32,517 nt of DNA from Nitrosomonadales bacterium (GCA_016218445.1 JACREC010000070.1:1-32517); one strand, 5' to 3'; shown: positions 1 through 9,367, counted from the stretch's first letter. Made by a program: numbers and translations. Notes: a model not told the origin generated them from the sequence alone.

Positions 1-1
1 C

Positions 2-592
2 ACCACCGATGTGGCGATTTTTACCGGTGGCGCGATCCGCCATACCGCGGTGATTCCCATCGCGGGCGACCAGATCACCAACGATATTGCGATGGCCCTG
101 CGCACCCCGACCAAGGATGCGGAGGACATCAAGATCAAATATGGCTGCGCCTTGCGCCAGCTTGCCGACGATGGGCCTATCGAGGTGCCCGGTGTGGGCG
201 AACGCGGGCCGCGCATGTTGTCGCGGCAGACCCTGGCGGAGGTCATCGAGCCGCGCGTGGAAGAGTTGTATTCGCTGGTGCAGGCTGAATTGCGCCGCAG
301 CGGTTTTGAGGACTTGCTGTCCTCCGGCATCGTGATTACCGGCGGCAGCAGCGCCATGCAAGGCATGGTGGAACTGGGTGAGGAGATTTTCCATATGCCG
401 GTGCGCCTGGGGCTGCCGCACTACGTGGGTGGCTTGTCTGATGTGGTGAAAACGCCGCGCTTTTCCACCGGTGTCGGTTTGTTGCTCCATGGGCTGGAGC
501 AACACCAGCGCCATCAGGCGGCGCGCCTGCACTCGAATTCCTTCAGCGATGTGCTGGACAGGATGAAGGCGTGGTTCCAGGGTAATTTCTAA
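2..592 (+). CDS. ftsA: Cell division protein FtsA, 3' part (5' end outside window)
   Basis: The frame is open from base 2 and encodes the last ~197 residues of FtsA, the actin-like ATPase that ties FtsZ filaments to the inner membrane and recruits later divisome proteins. The visible part starts in the TTDVAIFTGG strand of the second actin subdomain. It contains the nucleotide-binding VITGGSSAMQG loop about 80 residues from the C-terminus. It ends in a short basic/aromatic segment (DRMKAWFQGNF) that matches the conserved membrane-targeting amphipathic helix of the family. The GTG at 11 is an internal valine, not a start. ftsZ follows after 71 bases in the same direction, the standard dcw order. 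Identification is firm; the N-terminal half cannot be judged here. Confidence 0.95.
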   Translation, partial: TTDVAIFTGGAIRHTAVIPIAGDQITNDIAMALRTPTKDAEDIKIKYGCALRQLADDGPIEVPGVGERGPRMLSRQTLAEVIEPRVEELYSLVQAELRRSGFEDLLSSGIVITGGSSAMQGMVELGEEIFHMPVRLGLPHYVGGLSDVVKTPRFSTGVGLLLHGLEQHQRHQAARLHSNSFSDVLDRMKAWFQGNF

Positions 593-663
593 CGGGGCGA
601 TTTTTAGCAGGGAAATTTCAGTGGTTTTGGGATGTTTCGGTTTTGTAATCAACAAGGAGAAAA

Positions 664-1818
664 ATGATGTTCGAGATTATGGATGCACAAATTCAGGGGG
701 CGGTGATCAAGGTGATAGGCGTGGGCGGCTGCGGCGGCAATGCGGTGAACCATATGATTGATCAGGCCGTGAATGGCGTCGAGTTTGTCGCCATCAATAC
801 CGATGCCCAAGCGCTCAGGAGCAACAAGGCGCGCAGCCAACTCCAGATCGGCAGCAGTTTGACCAAAGGGCTGGGCGCGGGCGCCAGGCCGGAGGTTGGC
901 CAGGCTGCGGCAATGGAAGATCGCGAGCGCATTGCGCAACTGCTGGAAGGTGTGGACATGGTGTTTATCACCGCAGGCATGGGCGGCGGCACCGGCACCG
1001 GCGCGGCGCCGGTAGTGGCGGAAATCGCCAGGCAGAAGGGTATCCTGACAGTGGCGGTGGTGACCAAGCCGTTCGAGCACGAGCGCAAGCGCATGCAGTT
1101 GGCGCAAGCCGGCATCGAAGCGCTGAGCGTGTTTGTGGATTCCCTGATCATCGTGCCGAACGAAAAGCTGATGACGGTGCTGGGTGAAGACACCACCCTG
1201 CTGGATGCCTATCGCGCCTCCAACGGCGTGCTGCAAGGCGCGGTGGCCGGTATCGCCGAAGTGATCAACGTGGACGGCATGGTGAACGTGGACTTCGCCG
1301 ACGTGCGCACCCTGATGTCGGAAAACGGCATGGCGATGATGGGTTCGGCCACGGCTTCCGGCACAGACCGCGCTTGCGAGGCGGCTGAAGGCGCGATGTC
1401 CAGCCCATTGCTGGAAGACGTGGATCTGTCCGGTGCGCGCGGCGTGCTGGTAAACATCACGGCCAGCGCCAGCTTCACCATGCGCGAATACAAGGAAGTA
1501 ATGCGTTGCGTGCAGAGCGTGGCCGCCGAGGACGCCACCGTAATTGTCGGCCAGGTGTTCGACGAGGGGATGGGCGACGGGCTGCGCGTGACCATTGTGG
1601 CGACGGGCCTGGGGGAACGCAAGCAACCCAAGCCGGAACTGGTCTATGGGCTGCGCACCGGCACGCATGACGAAGCGGTTTCGGCCGTCAATTACAACGA
1701 GCTTGAAAAGCCGGCAGTGATGCGCAGCGGACGCCACCGTGAAGCGATCGAGGCGATGAAGCAATCCGGCATTGATACGCTGGACATCCCATCCTTCCTG
1801 CGCAAACAGGCGGATTAA
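664..1818 (+). CDS. ftsZ: Cell division GTPase FtsZ
   Basis: FtsZ is the tubulin-like GTPase that polymerises into the Z-ring. At 384 residues it has the normal length. Visible signatures are the N-terminal GVGGCGGNAVNHM loop (residues ~19-31), the tubulin signature GGGTGTGAAP (107-116), the T7 synergy loop NVDFAD (208-213) that completes the GTPase site of the next subunit, and the C-terminal peptide DIPSFLRKQAD (374-384) that binds FtsA and other partners such as ZapD. The linker before that peptide is short (~50 residues). The start is chosen for the good AAGGAG at 654-659; the ATG at 667 or 679 could also serve. It lies 71 bases after ftsA and would be co-transcribed with it. Confidence 0.98.
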   Translation: MMFEIMDAQIQGAVIKVIGVGGCGGNAVNHMIDQAVNGVEFVAINTDAQALRSNKARSQLQIGSSLTKGLGAGARPEVGQAAAMEDRERIAQLLEGVDMVFITAGMGGGTGTGAAPVVAEIARQKGILTVAVVTKPFEHERKRMQLAQAGIEALSVFVDSLIIVPNEKLMTVLGEDTTLLDAYRASNGVLQGAVAGIAEVINVDGMVNVDFADVRTLMSENGMAMMGSATASGTDRACEAAEGAMSSPLLEDVDLSGARGVLVNITASASFTMREYKEVMRCVQSVAAEDATVIVGQVFDEGMGDGLRVTIVATGLGERKQPKPELVYGLRTGTHDEAVSAVNYNELEKPAVMRSGRHREAIEAMKQSGIDTLDIPSFLRKQAD

Positions 1819-1824
1819 AAAGCA

Positions 1825-1845
1825 GGACTGAGGACTGAGGATCGA
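1825..1845. repeat. Short tandem heptamer repeat (GGACTGA type)
   Basis: Just after the ftsZ stop there are two exact heptamers of the form GGACTGA followed by a decayed third (GGATCGA). The same heptamer recurs inside pilX at about 21607-21633, so it is a dispersed family. It resembles the short tandemly repeated repetitive sequences described in other bacteria. The function is unknown. Confidence 0.6.
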
Positions 1846-1866
1846 GTGAAAAGCAGGGTAACAGGG

Positions 1867-1894
1867 TTGGCTCAAACCTGCCAAGGGCTATGTT
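1867..1894 (+). promoter_or_regulatory. Possible sigma-70 promoter for lpxC
   Basis: TTGGCT at 1867-1872 and TATGTT at 1889-1894 are separated by 16 bases and lie 36 bases upstream of the lpxC start. Each box matches the consensus at four of six positions, so this is only a weak candidate. lpxC may equally be read from upstream dcw promoters. Confidence 0.25.
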
Positions 1895-1929
1895 AAACTA
1901 TGCGTCTGATCTACAGGGTTTGAGGCAAC

Positions 1930-2841
1930 ATGGTTAAGCAACGCACACTGAAAAATCCGGTGCAGGCAACGGGGGTCGGGCTGCATACCGGCGAGAGGGT
2001 TGACCTGACCTTGCGCCCCGCGCCCGCCAACAGCGGCATCGTGTTCCGCCGCATGGATCTCGCCCCGGTGGTGGAGATACATGCCGAGGCACATGCGGTG
2101 CATGACACACGCCTGTCCACCTGCCTGGAAGCAGGCGGAGCGCGCGTGGCCACCATCGAGCATCTGATGTCCGCCTTCGCCGGACTGGGCGTGGACAATG
2201 CCTTTGTTGACCTGAGCAGCGCGGAAGTTCCCATTATGGACGGCAGCGCCGGCACCTTCATTTTCCTGCTGCAATCCGCAGGCATTGCCGAACAATCCGC
2301 CGCAAAGAAATTCATCCGCATCAAGAAAACCGTCGAGGCCAGGGATGGCGACAAGTGGGTGCGCTTCGAGCCGTTCAACGGCTTTAAGTTAAATTTCACC
2401 ATCGACTTTGCCCATCCGGTATTTGCCGCTACCAGGCAGAATGTGACGGTGGATCTGGGTGAACATTCTTACATCAAGGAGGTGAGCCGCGCGCGCACCT
2501 TCGGCTTCATGCAGGATGTCGAGAACATGCGCGCCCAGGGGCTGGCACTGGGCGGCAACCTGGACAACGCCATCGTGATGGACGAGTACCGCGTCATCAA
2601 CCCGGACGGCCTGCGTTTCGAGGACGAGTTCGTCAAGCACAAGGTGCTGGATGCCATCGGCGATTTATACCTGCTCGGCCACCCGCTGATCGGTGCGTTT
2701 TCCGGTTACAAATCCGGCCATGCGCTCAACAATGCCCTGCTGTGCGCCTTGCTGGCCGACGAGCAGGCATGGGAGTTTGTTACTTTCGGCAAGACTGAGG
2801 AAGCGCCAGCATTCCTGCGCCTGCAATTGCAGGCGGTTTGA
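1930..2841 (+). CDS. lpxC: UDP-3-O-acyl-N-acetylglucosamine deacetylase LpxC
   Basis: LpxC is the zinc deacetylase that carries out the committed step of lipid A synthesis in the cytoplasm. The 303-residue product has the family length. The expected zinc ligands are visible: H78 in the EHLMSA motif, and H237 with D241 in the HKVLDAIGD motif. H264 in SGHALNN corresponds to the catalytic histidine. The conserved N-terminal TGVGLHTG loop is at residues 14-21. It sits 111 bases after ftsZ, the usual end of the dcw cluster, which implies a Gram-negative envelope with lipid A. The start follows TTTGAGGCAAC with a weak GAGG ribosome site. Confidence 0.98.
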   Translation: MVKQRTLKNPVQATGVGLHTGERVDLTLRPAPANSGIVFRRMDLAPVVEIHAEAHAVHDTRLSTCLEAGGARVATIEHLMSAFAGLGVDNAFVDLSSAEVPIMDGSAGTFIFLLQSAGIAEQSAAKKFIRIKKTVEARDGDKWVRFEPFNGFKLNFTIDFAHPVFAATRQNVTVDLGEHSYIKEVSRARTFGFMQDVENMRAQGLALGGNLDNAIVMDEYRVINPDGLRFEDEFVKHKVLDAIGDLYLLGHPLIGAFSGYKSGHALNNALLCALLADEQAWEFVTFGKTEEAPAFLRLQLQAV

Positions 2842-2871
2842 TTCACGCACCCTCGCGCAAAGGGAAACGCC

Positions 2872-3072
2872 ATGCTCATCTTGCGCCTGTTGCTCATCCT
2901 GTCCGCCCTCTCCGTTATTCTGGCCGGCGGAATGTACGTGTTCACCCGCAACCGCCACTACCTCAATCTGGCCTGGCAGATAGTGCGCTTCGTGGTTTTT
3001 GCGCTGCTGGTGTTTGCCGCGCTGTTTGTGCTGGAACGCTATGTGCTGATCGGCTGGCGCATCCTGCTTTAA
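2872..3072 (+). CDS. Small membrane protein of unknown function (66 aa)
   Basis: I do not recognise a named family. The 66-residue product has two hydrophobic segments (about residues 3-22 and 34-57), separated by a short basic/aromatic loop around residue 27 (TRNRHYLN), so it should be a two-pass inner-membrane hairpin. It starts 30 bases after lpxC in the same direction with AAAGGGAAA upstream, so it is probably co-transcribed with lpxC. A longer frame at 2838 overlaps it in another phase and has poor codon use. The stop codon is directly followed by a palindromic repeat element. Its reality is supported by the hydrophobic pattern, position and codon use, not by homology. Confidence 0.7.
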   Translation: MLILRLLLILSALSVILAGGMYVFTRNRHYLNLAWQIVRFVVFALLVFAALFVLERYVLIGWRILL

Positions 3073-3184
3073 CATGAAACTCGCGTAGCGATTCGTTTGC
3101 CCCTCTCCCGGGTGCCCGGCCAAAAGCTTTTCGGACTCCGGGGGAGGGTTGGGGCGGGGGAAACGGGCATGGCGGGTTTCATCA
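3073..3184. repeat. Palindromic MITE-like element, CCCTCTCCC family, copy 1
   Basis: The element begins immediately after the TAA of the 66-aa gene and fills most of the gap to dciA. Both ends carry related inverted sequences: ATGAAACTCGCG on the left, and the complement of GATGAAACCCGCC on the right. The core pairs CCCCTCTCCCGG with CCGGGGGAGGG around an AAAAGCTTTT centre. The reverse complement closely matches 12384-12477, and its core is like 10077-10120. It sits between converging genes and could also act as a bidirectional terminator-like hairpin. Confidence 0.7.
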
Positions 3185-3224
3185 TTAAGGGCGGCATTTT
3201 ATGCCATGCCCGTTAGACGCACCC

Positions 3225-3650
3225 TTAGCTATTATTTTTCCTGGCAAGGCGCTGCAATGCGCTTTTCAGCGGTGAGTCAGGCAGTTTCCCGGCCAGATCA
3301 GTCAGCCGCTGCCGTCCTGCAGCACTCAGCGAAGCGGGGGTGGGAGTGCGCAGGATGGGCGGCCGGGCAACTTGCACCCTCACCTGAATTCCAGTAACCT
3401 CGCAACCCGCGCCTTGGAACAGGTGGGCCAGTTCCGGGGCAAGCTGGCGCAATTTTGCGGCCGCCGCGCTGTTGTCCGCGGCGAGCGTCAGGGTTTGCCG
3501 ATCAAGTTGCCACACACGGCTGGCGCGCACCAGGGAGGGCGGGGCTAGCTGTTCATAATGCCGCTGTAATGCAACAAGCTGCCCTGCCTTACGGGATAAT
3601 TGGCGCAGTTCCTGGCTGGCGCTGAAGTAAGACTTCAAACGTTTCGACAC
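3225..3650 (-). CDS. DciA-like (DUF721) helicase-loading protein
   Basis: The 141-residue product fits the DUF721/DciA family, whose members bind the replicative helicase DnaB and act in its loading in bacteria without DnaC. The N-terminal ~95 residues carry the family layout: a helix with LRQLSRKAGQLVALQ, then WQLDRQTLTLAADNSAAAAKLRQLAPEL leading to a short strand (VTGIQVRVQV). The C-terminal tail is basic and low in complexity. It begins with GTG at 3650. It is transcribed away from the M23 gene, with only 28 bases between the starts. In many betaproteobacteria a DUF721 gene lies between lpxC and secA, where enterics have secM. No symbol is given because assignment rests on length, position and the weak family pattern. 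Confidence 0.75.
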   Translation of the reverse strand: MSKRLKSYFSASQELRQLSRKAGQLVALQRHYEQLAPPSLVRASRVWQLDRQTLTLAADNSAAAAKLRQLAPELAHLFQGAGCEVTGIQVRVQVARPPILRTPTPASLSAAGRQRLTDLAGKLPDSPLKSALQRLARKNNS

Positions 3651-3678
3651 TTGATCAAATTAATACTGAAGGTGGAGC

Positions 3679-4599
3679 ATGAATATTATTCTGGTTTCCA
3701 GTCGCTTTGCAAAAGTTCGCAGCATCACGCTGAATGGCACGCACTTGCTGCTGGCCGCATTGTTGGCTGTGGGCTTGTTGTTGGCGGCCGCATTTGCGGT
3801 GCAGTACACCCTCATCCGCTTCCATCCGGATGCCATGAGCACCGAGATGCGTGCCTGGTTAGCCAGCGTACAAACCGAGGGCCAGCAGAAACAGCAATCC
3901 TACTTGCGTGAGGGTCTGGATACCATGGCTGCCCGCATGGGCCAGATGCAGGCACAGTTATTACGCTTGGATGCGCTCGGTGCCCGCCTGGCCAAACTGA
4001 GCGGAATAAAGCCGCAGGAGTTTAACTTCGACCAACCGCCCGCGCAAGGCGGCCCTTATATACCTGCCATGCAGCAAGATGTTTCCTTGCCCGGCATGAA
4101 TCAGCAATTGGCCAACCTGTCGGTGCTGCTGAATGACCGCAATGACAAACTGATGGCGCTGGAAACACTGTTGATGCAGTCCAGCCTGGAGAAGAAACAG
4201 TTTCCCTCCGTGCCACCGATCATGGAAGGCTGGCATTCCTCCAACTTCGGCTGGCGCCTCGACCCGTTTACCGGCAAGAATGCGATGCACGAGGGGGTGG
4301 ATTTTATGGTGCCGGAGGGTTCGCCCATTCTGGCTTCGGCCGGTGGTGTCGTGGTGTATTCGGATTACCATCCGCAGTATGGTAATATGGTCGAGCTTGA
4401 TCACGGCAATGACATTGTCACGCGTTACGCACATGCTTCCAGATTGCTGGTCAAGGTCGGGCAGATAGTGCGGCGCGGACAGGAGATTGCCAAGGTGGGT
4501 ACCACAGGCCGCTCCACCGGCAATCACCTGCACTTTGAAGTGAGATACAAGGGCCTCGCCCAAAACCCCGTGCGTTTCCTGCAAAGCGCCGCGAGTTGA
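3679..4599 (+). CDS. M23 family (LytM-type) peptidoglycan endopeptidase, membrane anchored
   Basis: The product is a zinc endopeptidase-type protein acting on peptidoglycan cross-links in the periplasm, or a LytM factor that activates amidases. Residues ~22-44 form one transmembrane segment. Residues ~60-175 are helical and glutamine-rich, likely coiled coil. Residues ~185-300 form the M23 domain. The zinc and catalytic residues are present: H204 and D208 in HEGVDF, H252 in RYAHAS, and H283/H285 in HLHFEV. The domain therefore looks active, not a degenerate activator. GGTGGAG lies seven bases before the ATG. It stands between dciA (divergent) and secA, and a clear terminator follows, so it is probably a separate transcript. 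Confidence 0.93.
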   Translation: MNIILVSSRFAKVRSITLNGTHLLLAALLAVGLLLAAAFAVQYTLIRFHPDAMSTEMRAWLASVQTEGQQKQQSYLREGLDTMAARMGQMQAQLLRLDALGARLAKLSGIKPQEFNFDQPPAQGGPYIPAMQQDVSLPGMNQQLANLSVLLNDRNDKLMALETLLMQSSLEKKQFPSVPPIMEGWHSSNFGWRLDPFTGKNAMHEGVDFMVPEGSPILASAGGVVVYSDYHPQYGNMVELDHGNDIVTRYAHASRLLVKVGQIVRRGQEIAKVGTTGRSTGNHLHFEVRYKGLAQNPVRFLQSAAS

Positions 4600-4617
4600 C
4601 AGGTGCCGGCTTTGTGC

Positions 4618-4656
4618 AAGGGTGAGGTGTGGTTGCCTCACCCTTTTCGTTTTTTG
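4618..4656 (+). terminator. Rho-independent terminator after the M23 gene
   Basis: AAGGGTGAGG at 4618-4627 pairs with CCTCACCCTT at 4636-4645 around an 8-base loop. It is followed by a T-rich tract (TTTTCGTTTTTTG). It lies 19 bases after the M23 stop and separates it from secA. Confidence 0.85.
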
Positions 4657-4699
4657 TGGCCAGGATTTTTGTGACCCTGAATTGAAGAAGAATTAAAAG

Positions 4700-7411
4700 A
4701 TGATTTCCAATTTGCTGAAAAGTGTTTTCGGTAGCCGCAACGACCGCCTGCTCAAACAATACCGCCAGACCGTGCTGGCAATTAACTCGCTCGAAGCCGG
4801 AATGGCGAAGCTGTCGGATGAGGAATTGCGCCACAAGACCGACGCCTTCAAACAGCGCGTTGCCCAGGGCGAAGCACTGGATGTCTTGCTGCCTGAGGCT
4901 TTTGCCGTGGTGCGCGAAGCCAGCCAGCGCGTATTGCAGATGCGCCACTTCGATGAGCAGCTGATCGGCGGCATGGCGCTGCATTATGGCAAGATCGCCG
5001 AGATGCGCACCGGCGAGGGCAAGACCCTGATGGCGACCCTGTCCGCGTATCTCAATGCGCTGTCCGGCCAGGGCGTGCATGTGGTGACGGTGAACGATTA
5101 CCTGGCCGGCCGCGATGCCGAATGGATGGGGCGGTTGTATCGTTTCCTCGGCCTTTCGGTTGGCGTCATCCTGTCACAGATGGATCATGCCGATAAACAG
5201 ACTGCCTATGCTGCCGACATCACTTACGGCACCAACAACGAATTTGGTTTTGACTATCTGCGCGACAACATGGCGACCCACGCCAGCGAGCGCTTTCAGC
5301 GCAAGCTGAATTACGCCATTGTGGACGAGGTGGACTCCATCCTGATCGACGAGGCGCGCACCCCGCTGATTATCTCCGGCCAGGCCGAAGACAATGTGGA
5401 TGTCTATGTGCGCATGGACAAACTGGTGCCACAGCTTACCCGTCAGCAGGCTGAAGATGGGCCCGGCGATTACAGTGTGGATGAGAAAAACCAGCAGATA
5501 CTGCTGACCGAGGCCGGGCACGAAAACGCCGAGCAGTTGCTGGCTCAAAGCGGGCTGCTACCGGCAGGCGGCAGCCTGTATGACCCGGCCAATATCACGC
5601 TGATTCATCACCTGTATGCCGCATTGCGCGCGCATGCACTGTATCACCGTGACCAGCATTATGTGGTGCAGGACGGCGAGGTGATCATTGTGGACGAATT
5701 CACCGGCCGGATGATGGCCGGGCGGCGCTGGTCGGACGGCCTGCATCAGGCGGTGGAAGCCAAGGAAGGCGTGCCGATCCAGAAGGAGAACCAGACACTC
5801 GCGTCCATCACCTTCCAGAATTATTTCCGCATGTACCACAAGCTGGCCGGCATGACCGGCACTGCGGATACCGAAGCCTATGAGTTCCAGCAGATTTACA
5901 ATCTGGAAACCGTGATCATCCCGCCGCACCTCCCCACCATACGCAAGGACATGATGGACAAGGTCTACCTGACCCTGCGCGAAAAATACACGGCGGTGAT
6001 TGCGGACATTCAGGATTGCCACCAGCGCGGCCAGCCGGTGCTGGTCGGCACGACCTCGATTGAAACATCGGAGCTGTTGTCGCAACTGCTGGAGAAAGAG
6101 AAGCTGCCGCATCAGGTGCTGAATGCCAAGCAGCATGCGCGCGAAGCCGAGATTGTGGCGCAGGCGGGGCGACCCAAGATGATCACCATCGCCACCAACA
6201 TGGCCGGCCGCGGCACTGACATCGTGCTGGGCGGCAACGTGGAAAAACCCATTGAACTTCTGCGCATGGACGAGAGCATGGATCACGCCACGCGCAACCA
6301 GCGCATCGAGCAATTGCGCGCCGAATGGCGTCCAATACACGAGCAGGTATTGGCGAGCGGCGGCCTGCACATCGTCGGCACCGAACGGCATGAATCGCGC
6401 CGCGTGGACAACCAGTTGCGCGGCCGCGCGGGGCGCCAGGGCGATCCCGGCTCCAGCCGCTTCTACCTGTCGCTGGAAGACCCGCTGCTGCGCATCTTCG
6501 CCTCCGACCGCGTGGCGGCAATCATGAACAGATTCAAGCTGCCGGAGGGCGAGGCAATCGAGCATCCCTGGGTGACGCGCGCCATCGAAAACGCGCAGCG
6601 CAAGGTCGAGGCGCGCAACTTCGACATGCGCAAGCAGATTCTCGAGTACGACGATGTCGCCAACGACCAGCGCAAGGTGATTTACCAGCAGCGCAATGAA
6701 CTGCTGGAAAGTGCGGATATTTCCGAGACCATTGCGGCAATGCGCGAAGATGTGTTGAACAGCACCATCAGCGAATACATCATTCCACAGAGCATGGAAG
6801 AACAGTGGGATGTGCCATCACTGGAAAAACTGCTGGCTGCTGAATTCCAGCTGGACCTGCCGCTGGCGCAGTGGCTGGAGCAGGACAAGCAGCTTGACGA
6901 GAACGGCCTGCGCGGGCGTGTAGCGCAGGCCGCGCAACAGCAGTACCAGGCCAAGGTGGACCAGGTTGGGGCGGAGACGATGCACCAGTACGAGCGTATC
7001 GTCATGCTGCAAAGCCTGGACACGCACTGGCGCGAACATCTGGCGGCGCTGGATCACCTGCGCCAGGGCATCCACCTGCGCGGCTATGCACAGAAAAACC
7101 CCAAGCAGGAATACAAGCGCGAGGCGTTTGAACTGTTTTCTGCCATGCTGGAAACCATCAAGCGCGATGTCACGCAGATGCTGATGAACGTGCAGGTCCG
7201 CAGCGAGCAGGATATTGAGGCGGTAGAAGCGCCCCAGGCCCCGGAAAATGTGCAGTATCATCATGCCGATTATGATGAGGCATTGGGGCAGACGGCCGAT
7301 ACGACAGAACACCAACCGTTCGTGCGTAGCGGCGCAAAGGTCGGGCGCAACGACCCATGCCCGTGCGGTTCCGGCAAGAAATACAAGCAGTGCCACGGCA
7401 AGTTGAGTTGA
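4700..7411 (+). CDS. secA: Preprotein translocase ATPase SecA
   Basis: SecA is the motor ATPase that drives unfolded preproteins through SecYEG. The 903-residue product has full length. Motifs seen include Walker A MRTGEGKT (102-109), the DEAD-type [17 protein letters not shown] stretch near residue 210, the preprotein cross-linking domain between roughly 225 and 370, the helicase motif [13 protein letters not shown] near 500, [13 protein letters not shown] near 575, the scaffold/wing region, and a C-terminal zinc finger with C887, C889, C898 and H899 that binds SecB and phospholipid. No secM-like arrest peptide precedes it, so the enteric secretion-responsive attenuation is not expected. The only upstream element is the terminator of the M23 gene. 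Confidence 0.99.
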   Translation: MISNLLKSVFGSRNDRLLKQYRQTVLAINSLEAGMAKLSDEELRHKTDAFKQRVAQGEALDVLLPEAFAVVREASQRVLQMRHFDEQLIGGMALHYGKIAEMRTGEGKTLMATLSAYLNALSGQGVHVVTVNDYLAGRDAEWMGRLYRFLGLSVGVILSQMDHADKQTAYAADITYGTNNEFGFDYLRDNMATHASERFQRKLNYAIVDEVDSILIDEARTPLIISGQAEDNVDVYVRMDKLVPQLTRQQAEDGPGDYSVDEKNQQILLTEAGHENAEQLLAQSGLLPAGGSLYDPANITLIHHLYAALRAHALYHRDQHYVVQDGEVIIVDEFTGRMMAGRRWSDGLHQAVEAKEGVPIQKENQTLASITFQNYFRMYHKLAGMTGTADTEAYEFQQIYNLETVIIPPHLPTIRKDMMDKVYLTLREKYTAVIADIQDCHQRGQPVLVGTTSIETSELLSQLLEKEKLPHQVLNAKQHAREAEIVAQAGRPKMITIATNMAGRGTDIVLGGNVEKPIELLRMDESMDHATRNQRIEQLRAEWRPIHEQVLASGGLHIVGTERHESRRVDNQLRGRAGRQGDPGSSRFYLSLEDPLLRIFASDRVAAIMNRFKLPEGEAIEHPWVTRAIENAQRKVEARNFDMRKQILEYDDVANDQRKVIYQQRNELLESADISETIAAMREDVLNSTISEYIIPQSMEEQWDVPSLEKLLAAEFQLDLPLAQWLEQDKQLDENGLRGRVAQAAQQQYQAKVDQVGAETMHQYERIVMLQSLDTHWREHLAALDHLRQGIHLRGYAQKNPKQEYKREAFELFSAMLETIKRDVTQMLMNVQVRSEQDIEAVEAPQAPENVQYHHADYDEALGQTADTTEHQPFVRSGAKVGRNDPCPCGSGKKYKQCHGKLS

Positions 7412-7436
7412 TGAATTTTCTATCCAAGGGAGATAA

Positions 7437-7937
7437 ATGATGGCAACGGATACTTTGGTTTTGCAGGCTTTACGCGACTCGAGCCTGTCCGATGAGTTGC
7501 GTGATGCAGAGATTGAGGTATTGGCAAAATGCATTACGGTGCGTGATTACAAGGCAGGGGAGCCCATCCTGAAGCCGGGTAATGCTGAGCTGAAAGACAC
7601 CCTGCTGATCCTTGGCAGCGGCGAGGTAGAGGCTACCGCCACTACTGGCGGGGAGCAGATGACGCTGCACCTGCTCCAGCCTGGCGATTTGGCGGGCATC
7701 ATCGGATTTGTGGGCGGCACCGCAATGCAGATCAGCGCCACGGTGGTAGCCAAGACCGACAGTAAAGTATTATTGCTCGACCGCGTTCGTTTTGAATCGC
7801 TGCTTAACACCAATCCGGCCATTGTGTATTACGTGATGCGCGGCATCGTGCGGCACGTGCATGGCATCGTGCGGCGCATGAACATGCAATCGGTGCAAAT
7901 GAGCAACTACGTGTTCAAGCAGGGCGGGCGCTACTAA
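7437..7937 (+). CDS. Stand-alone cyclic nucleotide-binding domain protein (Crp-like, no DNA-binding domain)
   Basis: The 166-residue product has one cNMP-binding beta-roll (about residues 35-135), with the usual Crp-type phrases EPILKPGN, TLLILGSGEVEAT, LLQPGDLAGIIGFVGG and ATVVAKTDSKVLLLDRVRFESLL. A C-terminal helix (NPAIVYYVMRGIVRHVHGIV) corresponds to the Crp dimer helix. There is no helix-turn-helix after it, so it should sense or bind a ligand without binding DNA. The phosphate-binding cassette of classical cAMP receptors (GE...RSA) is not clearly present; a similar position reads GGTAMQISAT, so ligand identity is open. AAGGGAGAT lies just before the ATG pair at 7437/7440. It is 25 bases after secA. 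The TAA overlaps the first base of a repeat element. Confidence 0.85.
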   Translation: MMATDTLVLQALRDSSLSDELRDAEIEVLAKCITVRDYKAGEPILKPGNAELKDTLLILGSGEVEATATTGGEQMTLHLLQPGDLAGIIGFVGGTAMQISATVVAKTDSKVLLLDRVRFESLLNTNPAIVYYVMRGIVRHVHGIVRRMNMQSVQMSNYVFKQGGRY

Positions 7938-8061
7938 TTCCAACTCCATTTCATCAGTGATACTGCGTTGGCTTTCGCGCTCGCTCCTAGCCGTGCTACT
8001 TGCACTGCCTTCGTCGCTTGCTTGTCGCCGCCTTGCCTCACTTTCGAAATGGAGTTGGAAT
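7937..8061. repeat. MITE-like element with perfect 16-bp terminal inverted repeats
   Basis: ATTCCAACTCCATTTC at 7937-7952 is exactly inverted as GAAATGGAGTTGGAAT at 8046-8061. The 93-bp interior contains CTTCGTCGCTTGCTTG followed by CGCCGCCTTGCCTC. A very similar core occurs in the element inside ybdD (28071-28226), so the two share a family although their ends differ. No coding capacity. It fills the gap between the cNMP protein gene and argJ; its first base is the last base of the upstream stop codon. Confidence 0.85.
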
Positions 8062-8077
8062 AACCAGGTAATCTTAT

Positions 8078-9304
8078 ATGCCAGTTAACCTGCAACCCCC
8101 CGCTGCAGGCACGCTGCTGCCAATCAACGGCGTGCTGCTGGGCACGGCCGAAGCATCCATCAAGAAGCCCAACCGCAAGGATCTGCTGGTCATGCAATTG
8201 ACCCCGCAGGCCACGGTGGCGGGCGTGTTTACGCAGAACCGTTTCTGCGCTGCGCCGGTCATCGTGGCGCGCGAGCACTTGGCGTCAGGCAAGGGTATAC
8301 GTGCGCTGGTGGTCAACACCGGCAATGCCAATGCAGGCACCGGTGAGCAAGGATTGGCCGCAGCCCACGCCACCTGCGCTGAAATCGCGAATTTGCTGGA
8401 TTGCGAGGCAGAGCAGGTGCTGCCTTTTTCCACCGGCGTGATCATGGAAGCGCTACCGCTGCCGCAGATCATTGCCGGGCTGCCAATATGCGTGGCCGGG
8501 TTGCGTGAGGATAACTGGCTCAACGCCGCGCACGCCATCATGACCACCGACATCATCGCCAAGGCGGTATCCAGGCAGACCACCCTTGCGGGCAAGACGG
8601 TCACCATCACCGGCATCGCCAAGGGCTCCGGCATGATCCATCCGAACATGGCCACCATGCTCGGCTACATCGCCACCGATGCGGCGGTGGCGCAGCCCTT
8701 GCTGCAACAGATGGTGAAACATGCCAGTGATGCCTCGTTCAACTGCATCACCGTGGATGGCGACACTTCCACCAATGACGCACTGATGCTGATCGCCACC
8801 GGCAAGAGCGAAGCGCCTGTCATCACTGATGCGCAGGGCGCGGCATTTGAAAAATTGCAGGCGGCGGTGACCGAGGTTGCCATCCTGCTGGCGCAAGCCA
8901 TCGTGCGCGACGGCGAGGGTGCGACCAAATTCATCACGATCAAGGTGGAAGGCGGCAAGAGTGTTGCGGAATGCAGGCAGATTGCCTATGCCGTGGCACG
9001 TTCGCCGCTGGTCAAGACCGCGTTCTTCGCTTCCGATCCCAATCTGGGGCGCATCCTCGCCGCCATCGGCTATGCAGGCATAGACCTCGATGTGCAGCGC
9101 CTCAAACTGTATCTCGACGACGTATTGGTGGCCGAGCACGGCGGACGCGCAGCCAGCTACCGCGAGGAGGACGGCCAGCGCGTGATGCAGCAGAGCGATA
9201 TCACCGTGCGGGTGGTGCTGGAGCGGGGTGTCGCTTCGGCCACTGTTTGGACCTGTGACTTTTCTTACGATTACGTGAAGATCAACGCGAGTTATCGTAG
9301 TTAG
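8078..9304 (+). CDS. argJ: Bifunctional ornithine acetyltransferase / N-acetylglutamate synthase ArgJ
   Basis: ArgJ transfers the acetyl group from N-acetylornithine to glutamate in the recycling arginine pathway; some members also use acetyl-CoA. The 408-residue precursor is of family length. The self-cleavage site is clear: [16 protein letters not shown], with cleavage expected between A192 and T193, leaving T193 as the N-terminal nucleophile of the beta chain. The alpha-chain motif [12 protein letters not shown] (78-89) and the beta-chain DGDTSTND motif are conserved, as is the C-terminal [15 protein letters not shown]. The start follows a repeat element by 16 bases and has no strong ribosome site, so its expression signal may lie in or beyond the element. 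Confidence 0.98.
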   Translation: MPVNLQPPAAGTLLPINGVLLGTAEASIKKPNRKDLLVMQLTPQATVAGVFTQNRFCAAPVIVAREHLASGKGIRALVVNTGNANAGTGEQGLAAAHATCAEIANLLDCEAEQVLPFSTGVIMEALPLPQIIAGLPICVAGLREDNWLNAAHAIMTTDIIAKAVSRQTTLAGKTVTITGIAKGSGMIHPNMATMLGYIATDAAVAQPLLQQMVKHASDASFNCITVDGDTSTNDALMLIATGKSEAPVITDAQGAAFEKLQAAVTEVAILLAQAIVRDGEGATKFITIKVEGGKSVAECRQIAYAVARSPLVKTAFFASDPNLGRILAAIGYAGIDLDVQRLKLYLDDVLVAEHGGRAASYREEDGQRVMQQSDITVRVVLERGVASATVWTCDFSYDYVKINASYRS

Positions 9305-9367
9305 TTTGCTTTCAACACCGTTCGCCCTTAAGTAGTAACTTAGCACGGGGTTATCGTGCTTAGCCCA

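Noticed and set aside
649-1884. 411-codon frame antisense to ftsZ
   Set aside because: Rich in His, Gln and Arg with no recognisable motif. It mirrors the codon bias of ftsZ on the other strand, which has all FtsZ signatures.
4600-4699. Possible secM-like arrest leader before secA
   Set aside because: Only a terminator hairpin and a 40-base spacer are present. There is no short frame with an arrest motif.
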